NCBI GenBank assembly: GCA_964479625.1
Contig: CAYZMS010000013.1
Location: forward strand, 46,702 to 110,701
DNA from: CAYZMS01 sp964479625
GTDB lineage: Bacteria > Bacteroidota > Bacteroidia > Chitinophagales > Saprospiraceae
Direction: 5' to 3'
Length of the DNA stretch: 64,000 bases
Part shown: positions 1 to 9,181 of the stretch, one piece after another
Layout: each line of letters opens with the position of its first letter
Numbering within the stretch: position 1 is the stretch's first letter
Translations under genes and position numbers: made by a program
The notes under the pieces: generated by a model
Seen by the model: the letters and a program-made list of their open reading frames with translations, nothing else
Database searches by the model: none
Told to the model about the DNA's origin: nothing

Positions 1-1956
1 CTGGAAGGATCCGTACGAAATACGGGTATCCATGCCTGTGGGGTGGTAATCACCCCTGATGAGATCACAAAGTATGTACCCGTAAAGATCGACAAGGACT
101 CGGGTATGTACGTAACCCAGTTCGATAACAGTGTGGCCGAGGAGGCGGGATTGTTGAAAATGGATTTCCTCGGCCTAAAGACCCTTTCCATAATTAAGGA
201 TGCGGTGACGATGATCGAACAAAACCATGGTCTAAAAGTAGATATGGACACTATACCGCTGGATGATGAACAAACCTATCAACTTTTCCAGCGCGGAGAA
301 ACGATCGGCATTTTTCAGTACGAATCCGCCGGGATGCAGAAATATATGAAGGAGTTGGAACCCTCTGCATTCGAAGACCTCATCGCTATGAATGCTTTGT
401 ATCGGCCGGGCCCCCTAGAATATATCCCAAACTTTATTAACCGCAAGCACGGTCGTGAACCCATCACTTATGATCTGCCCGAAATGGAAGAATTCCTGGA
501 GGAAACCTACGGGATCACTGTATATCAGGAGCAGGTAATGTTGCTTTCTCAGAAACTGGCCGACTTCTCAAAAGGCCAGGCCGATATGCTTCGAAAGGCC
601 ATGGGGAAAAAGAAAAAGAAACTCATTGATGAGTTGTACCCCAAGTTCATGGCTGGCGGAGAAGAACGAGGGCACCCACGAAATACGCTGGATAAGGTCT
701 GGAAAGACTGGGAAGCTTTTGCCTCCTATGCCTTCAACAAATCACATTCCACCTGTTATGCCTTCGTAGCCTTCCAGACGGCCTATCTCAAAGCTCATTA
801 CCCTGCGGAGTTCATGGCATCGGTCCTGACCCATAACAAGAACGATATTACCAAGATCACTTTCTTCCTGCAGGAGTGTAAACGGATGGGTATGCCCGTT
901 CTCGGGCCTAGCGTGAATGAATCTGTGGGTGATTTTTCTGTGGATCCGAACGGCAATATACGGTTCGGATTATCTGCACTGAAAGGGGTAGGGGAAGGTC
1001 CTGTGGAGGAACTACTTGCAGAACGCGAGGAAAACGGGCCGTACGAAAGTATTTTTGATATGATGCGCCGTCTGAGCATGAAGTCGGTGAATAAAAAAGT
1101 TATGGAAAGTCTGGTTCTGGGAGGAGCGCTGGATTGTTTCGAAGACGTGGATCGATCCCAGTATTTCACCCCTTCAGATAAATACGATTCCCTATTGGAA
1201 CACGCCCTTCGATACGGAAATGCCTATCGCAGTCAAAAGGCACAGGCTTCCAATTCTCTTTTTGGGGAAAGCGATGAGGTCCTGATCCCCGAACCCCCGG
1301 TACCCGACTGTCACCCCTGGCCTTTGATCGAAAAGCTAAACCGGGAAAAGGAGGTCACCGGCATTTTTGTGAGTGGCCACCCCTTGGATGACTATCGGGT
1401 GGAAATTGAAAATTTTATGACCTGTACCCTCGATCGGGTGGATCGTTTTTACCACCACAATGCTATTAAGCTTGGAGGGTTGGTCACCCGGGCTACGCAT
1501 CGAATTAGTAAAAATGGCAATGGATGGGGGATTTTTGAAATATCGGACTACAACAGTAACCTGGAGTTCAAGCTGTTTGGGGAGGATTACCAAAAATTCA
1601 AACACCTGCTGGAGGAGGGAAAAGCGATCTTTATTCGGGCTAAATTCCAAAAAAGCTGGCGAGGAGAAGAAATGGAATTAAAGCCACTGGAGGTTAAATT
1701 ACTTGAAGGAATTGCTGAATCCCTGACGGAGTCCGTAACCCTGAAAGTTCCGGTTGGAACGCTTACAGATGAGTTGATCGATCAATTGGACGAATTATGC
1801 CAACTCCATAAAGGGGGACACCGGCTCAAGCTTGAGCTGTACGATCTATCCTCCCGATTGAAGGTTCCTATGCTTGCTAAAAAGCGAACCGTTAATGCAG
1901 GGAACGAATTCCTGAAAGCAGTAGAGAATCTAGGGCTTGGGTATCAGTTGAATTGA
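1..1956 (+). CDS. dnaE: DNA polymerase III subunit alpha (5' end outside window)
   Basis: This is the catalytic subunit of the replicative polymerase, acting in the cytoplasmic replisome. The reading frame is open from base 1, so the PHP domain and the start of the palm lie upstream. Visible blocks are HACGVVI, then KMDFLGLKTLSII, which carries the third catalytic Asp, then NALYRPGPLEYIPNF, then the fingers region with DMLRKAMGKKKK and FNKSHSTCYAFVAFQTAYLK, a helix-hairpin-helix stretch around LSALKGVGEGPV, and a late OB-fold near residue 480 of the visible part. The frame is intact to TGA at 1954-1956. The family call is very secure; only the N-terminal part is unseen. Confidence 0.97.
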   Translation: MEGSVRNTGIHACGVVITPDEITKYVPVKIDKDSGMYVTQFDNSVAEEAGLLKMDFLGLKTLSIIKDAVTMIEQNHGLKVDMDTIPLDDEQTYQLFQRGETIGIFQYESAGMQKYMKELEPSAFEDLIAMNALYRPGPLEYIPNFINRKHGREPITYDLPEMEEFLEETYGITVYQEQVMLLSQKLADFSKGQADMLRKAMGKKKKKLIDELYPKFMAGGEERGHPRNTLDKVWKDWEAFASYAFNKSHSTCYAFVAFQTAYLKAHYPAEFMASVLTHNKNDITKITFFLQECKRMGMPVLGPSVNESVGDFSVDPNGNIRFGLSALKGVGEGPVEELLAEREENGPYESIFDMMRRLSMKSVNKKVMESLVLGGALDCFEDVDRSQYFTPSDKYDSLLEHALRYGNAYRSQKAQASNSLFGESDEVLIPEPPVPDCHPWPLIEKLNREKEVTGIFVSGHPLDDYRVEIENFMTCTLDRVDRFYHHNAIKLGGLVTRATHRISKNGNGWGIFEISDYNSNLEFKLFGEDYQKFKHLLEEGKAIFIRAKFQKSWRGEEMELKPLEVKLLEGIAESLTESVTLKVPVGTLTDELIDQLDELCQLHKGGHRLKLELYDLSSRLKVPMLAKKRTVNAGNEFLKAVENLGLGYQLN

Positions 1957-1988
1957 CCACTGAAGAGAAGGAATATTTTGCCTTTAAT

Positions 1989-2042
1989 TATAAAACAATA
2001 AGTGTTTAAATTTTCTGTTTAAATAGAATTGTTTTATATTTG
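1989..2042 (+). promoter_or_regulatory. Candidate promoter with overlapping 11-bp inverted repeat
   Basis: An 11-bp perfect inverted repeat (TATAAAACAAT at 1989-1999, ATTGTTTTATA at 2028-2038) flanks a 28-nt AT-rich spacer. Its right arm overlaps TATATTTG (2035-2042), which fits the Bacteroidota -7 element TAnnTTTG. The -33 element is poor. The layout suggests an operator over a promoter for the downstream membrane gene. It is not a good terminator for dnaE because it has neither a GC stem nor a T-run. Confidence 0.4.
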
Positions 2043-2097
2043 AAGAGAGAAAGGACCATCCCCAGGGGAAGGTTCGTTTTTGGCAAAACTTTCTAAT

Positions 2098-3876
2098 ATG
2101 AAAATTCACCTTTCCCCGCCCCGTAATCGAAAGCTTTACAATCACGAGGCGCAGACTGCCCGGAAGGCACGCTACATCATTACCGGTCTACAACTATTAA
2201 GTGGGGCTACCGCCCTTGTTGGTATTAAGATCTATTTCTCTGATTGGCTGGATCCATTGCCATTACCTGCTACTATCGGTATTTTGGCACTAATCGCTTT
2301 CATGTTGGTCGCTCCTGCAGAAATGGGTATTCGAGAGACCTGGTCTTATCTTTTTAGAGCATTACTAAATCGCTACAATAAGGGGCTCGATCTGTTTTCG
2401 GTATTTTTAATAGGTTTTATTGCTCTCTTTTTGACTAGTTATTCCTTTTATTTATCTCAATACGCTACGCGTAATTCCATGCGCAAGGTAGCCCCGAAGG
2501 TGGAATTACAGGACCTTGGACACCTGTCTGAGCGCTATGAAGGGGAAATGAGCAGAATTGCTAAAGACTATACTACCCAACGCAATGACATAAACCAACG
2601 ATACGATGAGCTGATTGCCGCAGAAACGGCTCACTACAACAATCTCATCCAGGAAAACGATAATCAGATAGACCAATACAAACGAAAGCAATGGTCAACC
2701 GGGCAGCGTTATACTACTCGAATAAATAGCCTGGAAAACGAAAGTCTTCAATTAGCTTCTCAACGCTCTGAAAGTATTCGAAAATTAAAGGCTGATCAAA
2801 ATACCCAGTTGTCCGCCCTGGAAGATTGGCGGCGTACTGCCGAAGTGGAAGCAAAGGAAGAAAAGAACAATAACCGCTCAAATATTCAGGATCAGAACAA
2901 AGCTTTGCAGGCAGAGAACCAGGCATTTGCAAGTATGTTCAGTACCCTTATCGCCCGCTTTGCAGCCTGGTCTGTCATTTTGGTGATCCTGTTTTCCGGG
3001 TACCTGGAAATTTTCTATTATAAAACGGGGATCGAACGGGTGGTTCCGTTTTCCAACACGGATTTTCAGGCGCCGGCGATGGTGGAGCTTCTTGTATTCC
3101 CTTATGTATATTTAAGCCGGCATCTGACCAATTTTGTGCGTAAAAAATATCGAAACCTACCTGATCTGGTACCTTCCCCTGTTGAAGAAGCCCTCTTCCG
3201 GGAAAAAAACCGAATGTCAGAGTATGATTGGGAAAACCTGACCAATTCTAAGCCTCCCGTACAAGAGAAAAAAAACAGAGAAGTATCCAATCAGACCGAT
3301 CCTTCTAATGAAGCCAACAACGGGGATCCAAACGGGCCGGTAAAAGAGCCGGCAAATACATTTGCCACTCTTTTTGATTTTGAAGGGGCTCCCGAACCAA
3401 AAGAGGAGCCAATGGAGCCTTCAGGGCCACCCCCTAAACCTAAGCCCTCCCACCAGGATACCTTTAACGTCAAGGATGATGAACCACAGGTAGAGCCGGC
3501 ACGCTCCACATTGCGACAATCCGGGCATAAGCCTCGCCCTGCCAAAAGGCGACCTAATGAAGAACGGGTTAGCCTGGATGGTCTTTTTTCTAACGAACCG
3601 GATGCCCAAAATGAATTCCCTGCCGAAGAGATACCTCAGGATGATGGTCCGACAATCAAACACATGGATCGTCGAACCGGGCAGGTTCAATATTTTTCTA
3701 TGGCTGACCTGGATGAAAAGATCGAATCCATTAATCGAAAACTGGAGGAGGCAATTGAACGGTTTCAGGATTCGAATGGGGCAGGAGCTAGAATTTCGAT
3801 CGAAGAACACCAGTCAGCTTTGAGATATTGGGAAGAAAAAAGAGCGGAGCTGAGCGCAAAATCCATGCAATTTTAG
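2098..3876 (+). CDS. Unknown four-TM protein with long coiled coil and Pro-rich tail
   Basis: I do not recognise the family. Three hydrophobic segments lie near residues 26-46, 55-75 and 99-121, followed by a charged, Gln/Glu-rich helical stretch (about 135-280) that reads as a coiled coil. A fourth TM lies near 286-308. A hydrophilic region rich in Pro, Glu and Lys follows (about 380-520), and the protein ends in a helical segment with Glu/Arg. The architecture suggests a membrane scaffold with a large extramembrane rod. I chose ATG 2098 (residues KIHLSPP follow); an in-frame TTG at 2080 with a purine-rich AGGGGAAGG upstream is the alternative. It stands alone after dnaE with its own candidate promoter. 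Confidence 0.75.
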   Translation: MKIHLSPPRNRKLYNHEAQTARKARYIITGLQLLSGATALVGIKIYFSDWLDPLPLPATIGILALIAFMLVAPAEMGIRETWSYLFRALLNRYNKGLDLFSVFLIGFIALFLTSYSFYLSQYATRNSMRKVAPKVELQDLGHLSERYEGEMSRIAKDYTTQRNDINQRYDELIAAETAHYNNLIQENDNQIDQYKRKQWSTGQRYTTRINSLENESLQLASQRSESIRKLKADQNTQLSALEDWRRTAEVEAKEEKNNNRSNIQDQNKALQAENQAFASMFSTLIARFAAWSVILVILFSGYLEIFYYKTGIERVVPFSNTDFQAPAMVELLVFPYVYLSRHLTNFVRKKYRNLPDLVPSPVEEALFREKNRMSEYDWENLTNSKPPVQEKKNREVSNQTDPSNEANNGDPNGPVKEPANTFATLFDFEGAPEPKEEPMEPSGPPPKPKPSHQDTFNVKDDEPQVEPARSTLRQSGHKPRPAKRRPNEERVSLDGLFSNEPDAQNEFPAEEIPQDDGPTIKHMDRRTGQVQYFSMADLDEKIESINRKLEEAIERFQDSNGAGARISIEEHQSALRYWEEKRAELSAKSMQF

Positions 3877-3993
3877 TTTTTTATCCTGTGATTCGTCGAT
3901 TAATTTAATTTTTCAGGCAACTAAGAGGAAGTACGGCCGTTCTTTTGGGTAGACTGTTCAAAAAGGGCTAAATTCGATCAATAAGCTGGAAAT

Positions 3994-4533
3994 ATGAACC
4001 ACCCATCACTGTATTTATTCCTACTTTTCCTCTCAGTCACTGCTTGCCAATCCAAAGAAAAGGATAATCCCTTGCAACTTTCAGAAAGTGAATTGCAGGA
4101 ATTAGAAGAGAATGGTTTCATAACCTATCAAACCTTTGAAGAGATCGCGCCCATCCTGGAGTTGGAATCAGATTATACCTATGTGATCAATTTTTGGGCT
4201 ACATGGTGTAAACCTTGTATTGAAGAAATGCCTTATCTGGAAACCTTACATGAAAATTTCAAGGACGAGCAGGTAAAAGTGGTTTTGGTAAGCCTGGATT
4301 TTAAAAAGGATATTGATAAAAAATTTAGATCCTTTTTGAAGGAACGAGACCTGGAGCCTACCGTAGCTTTACTTTTAGACAGTAAATATAATGATTGGAT
4401 CGACCGGGTAAGCCCGGAATGGGACGGTGCCATCCCAGCGACTATCGTTTATAATAAGGATAAAAAAATATTTTACGGAGAACAATTTTCCGATTACCAG
4501 GAGCTGGAAGCCCTGGTTCAATCGGTGCGTTAA
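3994..4533 (+). CDS. TlpA-like thioredoxin-fold lipoprotein
   Basis: This is a probable membrane-anchored disulfide reductase of the cell envelope. A lipoprotein signal ends in SVTAC with the lipidated Cys near residue 18. The thioredoxin fold follows with FWATWCKPCIEEMP, giving the CxxC pair at about residues 72 and 75. A cis-Pro is likely in the GAIPATIVY segment near 150. The length of 179 residues is normal for a TlpA/ResA-type protein. The next gene is another thioredoxin-fold protein 31 nt downstream, so the two are likely co-transcribed and act on the same side of the inner membrane. The substrate is unknown; cytochrome c maturation is one family role, but no maturation genes are nearby. 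Confidence 0.85.
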   Translation: MNHPSLYLFLLFLSVTACQSKEKDNPLQLSESELQELEENGFITYQTFEEIAPILELESDYTYVINFWATWCKPCIEEMPYLETLHENFKDEQVKVVLVSLDFKKDIDKKFRSFLKERDLEPTVALLLDSKYNDWIDRVSPEWDGAIPATIVYNKDKKIFYGEQFSDYQELEALVQSVR

Positions 4534-4564
4534 TGAATTATTCACTAAAATTTAACTGCCAACC

Positions 4565-5179
4565 ATGAGAAAAATGTTAACTCTGGCTTCCATATTGGTT
4601 GCCTCTTTTTTGATCTTTACTGCTGTTTCTTCAACTGAATTGAACGGACTTGCAATAGGAGATACCGCTCCTGATTTTGAATTAAAAGACGCGGTGACCG
4701 GTGAAATGGTCTCCCTGGCGGATTTTGATAATGCAAAAGGGTTTATCGTTATTTTTACTTGCAATACCTGTCCTTATGCTGTATTGTATGAGGATCGCAT
4801 TCAGGAATTGCACGAAAACTATGTATCTAAAGGCTATCCCGTAGTGGCCATTATGCCAAATGATCCAGATGTACAACCTGGAGACAGTATGGATAAAATG
4901 GCAGCGCGCGCTGAAGAAAAAGGATTTACCTTTAATTATTTGTTTGATGATGGTCAGACCGTTTACCCTCAATACGGTGCCTCCCGGACCCCTCATGTAT
5001 TTTTACTGGACGCAGAGCGCACGGTTCGATACATAGGTGCAATTGATGATAACCCTCAGGATGCCAGCGCAGTAGGTGCGAAATATGTTGAGCAGGCGAT
5101 TGCTGCTATGGAAGAAGGAGGTTCTCCCGACCCCGACTTTACCAAAGCCATTGGCTGCACCATTAAGGTTAAAAAGTAA
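4565..5179 (+). CDS. Secreted redoxin (AhpC/TSA-like thioredoxin-fold protein)
   Basis: An N-terminal hydrophobic signal (residues 1-22) leads into a redoxin domain opening with GDTAPDFEL. The redox motif is FTCNTCPYA with Cys at about 66 and 69, a CxxC in the position used by peroxiredoxin/thioredoxin-like proteins. SRTPHVFLLD near 140 is the usual cis-Pro strand. The length is 204 residues. It lies 31 nt after the TlpA-like gene on the same strand and is followed by a strong bidirectional terminator. A thiol oxidoreductase role in the periplasm is likely; peroxidase activity is not shown by the motif alone. Confidence 0.85.
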   Translation: MRKMLTLASILVASFLIFTAVSSTELNGLAIGDTAPDFELKDAVTGEMVSLADFDNAKGFIVIFTCNTCPYAVLYEDRIQELHENYVSKGYPVVAIMPNDPDVQPGDSMDKMAARAEEKGFTFNYLFDDGQTVYPQYGASRTPHVFLLDAERTVRYIGAIDDNPQDASAVGAKYVEQAIAAMEEGGSPDPDFTKAIGCTIKVKK

Positions 5180-5201
5180 AAAAACTAGGGTGCTTACCTT
5201 C

Positions 5202-5255
5202 AAAAAATAACCTGTTGGGTTTGCAGATTTGGCCTCCTGACAGGTTATTTTTTTT
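5202..5255. terminator. Bidirectional rho-independent terminator
   Basis: AATAACCTGT (5206-5215) pairs with ACAGGTTATT (5240-5249). The stem is flanked by A-runs on the left and T-runs on the right, so it can end transcripts from both sides: the redoxin pair on plus and the BNR gene/small ORF on minus. Confidence 0.85.
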
Positions 5256-5266
5256 AATAGCGGGAA

Positions 5267-5422
5267 TTATATAACATTCAATGCTTTGACAAAATAAGTT
5301 AGTACGAAAGGAAGGGCAAGCCAAAACCATTCGTCTGCAAAAGCCAGCAAGCCTATACAAACGGCCAGTGATCCCAAAAAAAAGATCCAATCCAAACGGG
5401 AAGACTGTTTCATCGATTCCAT
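5267..5422 (-). CDS. Possible 51-residue small membrane protein
   Basis: The frame begins ATG at 5422 with MESMKQSSRLDWIFF and ends TAA at 5267. It encodes two short hydrophobic segments (about residues 11-29 and 32-46) separated by DE. It sits between the end of the BNR gene and the bidirectional terminator, so it would be the last cistron of that transcript. The same frame continues upstream past a TGA at 5429-5431 with another hydrophobic plus basic stretch (IFVLVANYLFLRLKG) that has no standard start codon. The real gene may therefore be longer and broken, or both may be chance. Recognition is by composition only. Confidence 0.4.
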   Translation of the reverse strand: MESMKQSSRLDWIFFLGSLAVCIGLLAFADEWFWLALPFVLTYFVKALNVI

Positions 5423-5526
5423 TGCGTATCAGTTTAATTCGATGGACAAATGTTGTTGCCGTACCTGCGATCGATTCCCCTTCAGGCGTAGAAACAGGTA
5501 ATTGGCGACCAGGACAAAAATACACC

Positions 5527-8500
5527 TTACTGATTGGGTAATGTAATATTCCCTTGAGATATTTTTGAGGTTTTATTCAAAATTAGAAGTGGCTTCCAGC
5601 TTGAACTAGGGTTTTGCGTGCAATAATCCCGGTTAAATGCCTTTACGGCGTCTTGGAAAATATCCAGAATGGCTGCATGTTTTTCTTCCCATTGCTGGAG
5701 CAGACTCTCCGTACGGGATTTAATGCCTTCGGAGATCCTGGGATCCTGGGTGTCCGCCCGGTGGTAAAGGTCCATAAGTTGTGCGCTTAGTGCTAATGGG
5801 TAACTTACCGCCTCCTGGAAGGTTGTCAGGTCTTCTTCTACTACCTCTCCTTGCCAGGTTGAAAGCGCTTTAATGAGCTGTTCGCCGCGCTGGTATAGTT
5901 CCTTGGATTCATCTAATTGCAGCATTGCCTGTTCCAATTGGTGCCGGGCGTCCTCCACCTGGTTATAAGTCAGGTGGATCTCGCGTATGGCTTGATCCAA
6001 TGCAAATCGAATAATTTCCTGTTGTTCGTAGGCTTCCAAAGGGCAGTCCAATCGAGGGTCAGGCAAGACAATGGCCGTGGTTTTACTCACCAGGGAATCT
6101 CCTATATTTAATGCTATTACATATTGACCCGGAGGGACAAAGGCTCCCCTGAAATCACCATAAATAAATTGCCCTGGAACAGTTGGGAATGGCGTTCTGC
6201 GAAGATCCCAAACTAAACGGTTTATCCCCCAGCGTTTGGCAAGCAAGGAATTTTGGCCCATTGGTACCTGTCCAGCATCCTCGGCGGGTGGATCGTTTTT
6301 AAAGGCCCTGACGGAGGTGCCAGATTGGTCGAATATCGAAATTTGAATAGCTTTTTCCTGGGCTTCCAGTGGGATGAAGTAATCGATGATCATCCCAGGT
6401 GCTGGGTTTTCCCCCTGAGGTAGGGTATAGGAATGGCCCACCTGAAGTTCCTGTCGTATAGCGGGAGAAGGAGTAAAAATGATCGCTTGCTTGTTTGGGG
6501 TTCCCATGGTTTGACGGAGAGCTGTTAACTCATCTAATATCCAGAAAGATCGGCCGGCCGTAGCTGCAATTAGATCGTTCTGATGGATCTTCAGGTCGGT
6601 GATCGGACAGGTCGGCAGATTGAGCTGGAAAGAGTACCACCTTTTCCCGCCATTTACAGAGATGTAAAGCCCGGTTTCTGTACCGGCGAAAAGTAGATCC
6701 GGTTGGACCGGATCCTGCCTTACAACCCGGACAAAGTCCTCCGAAGGGATACCGTTAGTACATTTTTGCCAACTTTTCCCAAAATCGTCCGTACGGTAAA
6801 TCATTGGGGTGAAATCGTTGAATTTGTACCGATGGGCAGCAATCCAAGCCGTACCCTCCTGGAAAGGAGACAATTCTATGCTGTTAATAATGCATTCCGG
6901 TAAAACAGGAGGGGTGATATCCTGCCAACTTGCTCCTTCGTCCTTCGTCAGATGTATCTTGCCATCGTCCGTACCCACCCAAATGGTATGCTCGGATTGA
7001 GGAGAAACAGCCAGGTAACTGATCGTATTATAGACTTCTACCCCAGCTCCTTCAACTGTGAATGGGCCTCCTGCCAGTTTTTGTTTTTCAGGTTCATTAC
7101 GGGTAAGGTCAGGGCTGATCTCCAGCCAATTTTTTCCTTGGTCAGAACTTTTTAAAACCACGTTCGCCGCATGGTAAAGGGTTTGCGGGTTGTGCGGGTT
7201 TAGAACGATAGGAGCATTCCAGTTAAAGCGATAGGCCATATTATTAGCAGCACGTCCCAGGTCCATACCGGGTAGTGCCATTATGTCCTGCCCGAGGTGA
7301 GTCGATTGATCGAAGCGAGTGATTTGCCCCAGATAATTACCACTGTAGACGATCTTTGGATTGTCTGGATCTAAAGCGATAAATCCACTTTCACCTCCTC
7401 CTACGGGGTGCCAGTCCCGCTCGGTGATCCAGTTGGCTGGCGATCGTTCGGGAATGGAAATGGTGGTGTTGTCCTGTTGACCGGCATAAACCCGGGAGGG
7501 GTATTGGTTATCGACGGTAAGTCGGTACAATTGAGCGGTAGGTTGGTTATTCTGGGAGGACCAGGTTTTTCCTCCGTTCAGAGAAATGGTGGCGCCTCCA
7601 TCATTTCCAAGGATCATTTGGCGAGGGTTCGAAGGGTTGATCCAGAGTGCATGTTGGTCGACATGGGGAACGGTAAGGGGGGTGAACCTGTTGCCACCAT
7701 CGGTAGATTTAAGCAGTGCATTGTTAAGAACATAAACGGTTTCAGGGGTTTGGGGGTCAGCAATGATCTTGCAATAGTACCAGGCACGGGCGGTTGTTTC
7801 GCGCCCGGCATTAAGATGAGTCCATTGGTTTCCTCCATCGTCGGACCGAAATACGCCACCTTCTTCGGCTTCGATGACTGCATAGATCCGATCCGGGTCT
7901 GCCGGAGAGATATCTATACCTATTTTCCCCATTTTTTCAGGTAGCCCTTCCCGAACTAATTGCCAGTTTTGTCCACCGTCAACAGATTTATAAATACCTG
8001 AGCCCGGTCCACCGCTTCTGATGTCCCAGGGGGTACGTTGGTGGTCCCAAATGGCAGCGAAAAGAATGTCCGGGTTGGTGGGATCCATGCTAAGGTCAGC
8101 GGCTCCGCTTGTCTCATTGATGAAAAGGATATGGGACCAGGTTCTTCCTCCGTCTTCTGTTTTGTAAATGCCTCGGTCTTTGCTAGGACCAAAAAGCGCC
8201 CCTTGCACGGCAACATAGACTGTTTCAGGATCCGTTGGGTGGATCTCAATGGCAGCAATATGGCGGGAAAAGATCAGGTTTAAATGCATCCAGGACCTGC
8301 CGCCATCCTCTGATTTGTAGATGCCGTCACCATGGGTGGTCATCACTCCCCTGGCTACGTGTTCTCCCATACCTGCGTAAACGACTTCCGGGTTACTAGG
8401 AGCAACCGCCAAGGCACCTACTGCGGCGGTAGCAAAATACCCGTCGGAAACATTCGACCAGACCTGCCCTCCATCTTCCGTTTTCCAAACTCCCCCACCA

Positions 8501-8724
8501 GCTGAACCCATATAGTAAGTTAATGGCTGGCCAGGAACACCTGTCACAGCAGCACTACGCCCTCCTCGGAATGGGCCAATATTCCGCCACTGTAACGCAA
8601 GGTATAGATCCGGATTGAATATTTGAATAGTCTCCTGGTAACCGGATGGTAAAGACTGCGCATGTACCAAACATACCTGTAACCACAAGCCCAGGCAAAG
8701 GGCTAGTGTGTAGCTTTTTCTCAT
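5527..8724 (-). CDS. Sortilin-like BNR/WD40-type glycosyl hydrolase-related exoprotein
   Basis: This is a large secreted beta-propeller protein. The signal peptide begins MRKSYTLALCLGLWLQ and ends HAQ. The longer TTG start at 8748 would only add eight residues before this signal, so ATG 8724 is preferred. Repeated Asp-box-like motifs are clear (GGGVWKTEDGGQVW, GIYKSEDGGRSW, GVFRSDDGGNQW, LLKSTDGGNRF), as in BNR repeats of sialidase/VPS10 propellers. A helical C-terminal part follows after about residue 880. The opening WRNIGPFRGGR block is shared with the paralogue at 12325-15498. The family is widespread in Bacteroidota; catalytic activity is unproven, and a carbohydrate or protein processing role is inference. 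Confidence 0.88.
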   Translation of the reverse strand: MRKSYTLALCLGLWLQVCLVHAQSLPSGYQETIQIFNPDLYLALQWRNIGPFRGGRSAAVTGVPGQPLTYYMGSAGGGVWKTEDGGQVWSNVSDGYFATAAVGALAVAPSNPEVVYAGMGEHVARGVMTTHGDGIYKSEDGGRSWMHLNLIFSRHIAAIEIHPTDPETVYVAVQGALFGPSKDRGIYKTEDGGRTWSHILFINETSGAADLSMDPTNPDILFAAIWDHQRTPWDIRSGGPGSGIYKSVDGGQNWQLVREGLPEKMGKIGIDISPADPDRIYAVIEAEEGGVFRSDDGGNQWTHLNAGRETTARAWYYCKIIADPQTPETVYVLNNALLKSTDGGNRFTPLTVPHVDQHALWINPSNPRQMILGNDGGATISLNGGKTWSSQNNQPTAQLYRLTVDNQYPSRVYAGQQDNTTISIPERSPANWITERDWHPVGGGESGFIALDPDNPKIVYSGNYLGQITRFDQSTHLGQDIMALPGMDLGRAANNMAYRFNWNAPIVLNPHNPQTLYHAANVVLKSSDQGKNWLEISPDLTRNEPEKQKLAGGPFTVEGAGVEVYNTISYLAVSPQSEHTIWVGTDDGKIHLTKDEGASWQDITPPVLPECIINSIELSPFQEGTAWIAAHRYKFNDFTPMIYRTDDFGKSWQKCTNGIPSEDFVRVVRQDPVQPDLLFAGTETGLYISVNGGKRWYSFQLNLPTCPITDLKIHQNDLIAATAGRSFWILDELTALRQTMGTPNKQAIIFTPSPAIRQELQVGHSYTLPQGENPAPGMIIDYFIPLEAQEKAIQISIFDQSGTSVRAFKNDPPAEDAGQVPMGQNSLLAKRWGINRLVWDLRRTPFPTVPGQFIYGDFRGAFVPPGQYVIALNIGDSLVSKTTAIVLPDPRLDCPLEAYEQQEIIRFALDQAIREIHLTYNQVEDARHQLEQAMLQLDESKELYQRGEQLIKALSTWQGEVVEEDLTTFQEAVSYPLALSAQLMDLYHRADTQDPRISEGIKSRTESLLQQWEEKHAAILDIFQDAVKAFNRDYCTQNPSSSWKPLLILNKTSKISQGNITLPNQ

Positions 8725-9181
8725 ACTGCATATTTTTCCCTGCGGCAATTAAGTAGTGCCGGCAGGGGTAAGTTTTCTCAAAGCATATCGGAACCTTTGA
8801 TCAATCTTTAATCTAGTGTATTGTAGGTTCCTTAAAATTGCCTCCAATAAACACCAATAAGGGTACCTTGAAGAGGATACCCTATTGTTGGTACTCCAGT
8901 TGCCAGTAATTTTGAGAACTATCGCGCCTCTGAACGAATGAAGTTGCCTTAAGTAGTTACCACTTTTATTTTATACAGTGCGCTCGTATTCCGTTCGCCC
9001 AAATTTTAGGCATTGATCAGACAATGCATTTTCGAGGGGAATTCAAGGGAGGATGGTTTTTTTCAAAAATATTGCCTTTTTTTGTAAAAATCTACTAAAA
9101 AGAAAAGAATGAGGCTTTTTTTTCGGAAGAATTATGAAAAACAACCAAATTATTGGGTAAAAGCCAGGGGAGCCTTCCACT
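8725..9181. other. Long intergenic region without a gene (457 bp)
   Basis: It must hold the promoter of the BNR gene on the minus strand and the 3' region of the Lnb_N gene. I see no convincing ORF. There is a weak imperfect hairpin (AGGGTACC near 8867, GGATACCCT near 8875) and several T-runs at about 9055-9115, but no clear terminator or promoter match. Confidence 0.6.

Noticed and set aside
5169..5525. 118-residue minus-strand ORF with GTG start
   Set aside because: It runs over the terminator and out-of-frame with the better small membrane ORF. Its composition does not resemble a folded protein.
7408..7944. 178-residue plus-strand ORF inside the BNR gene
   Set aside because: It lies antisense to a conserved reading frame with clear repeats and has no family features.
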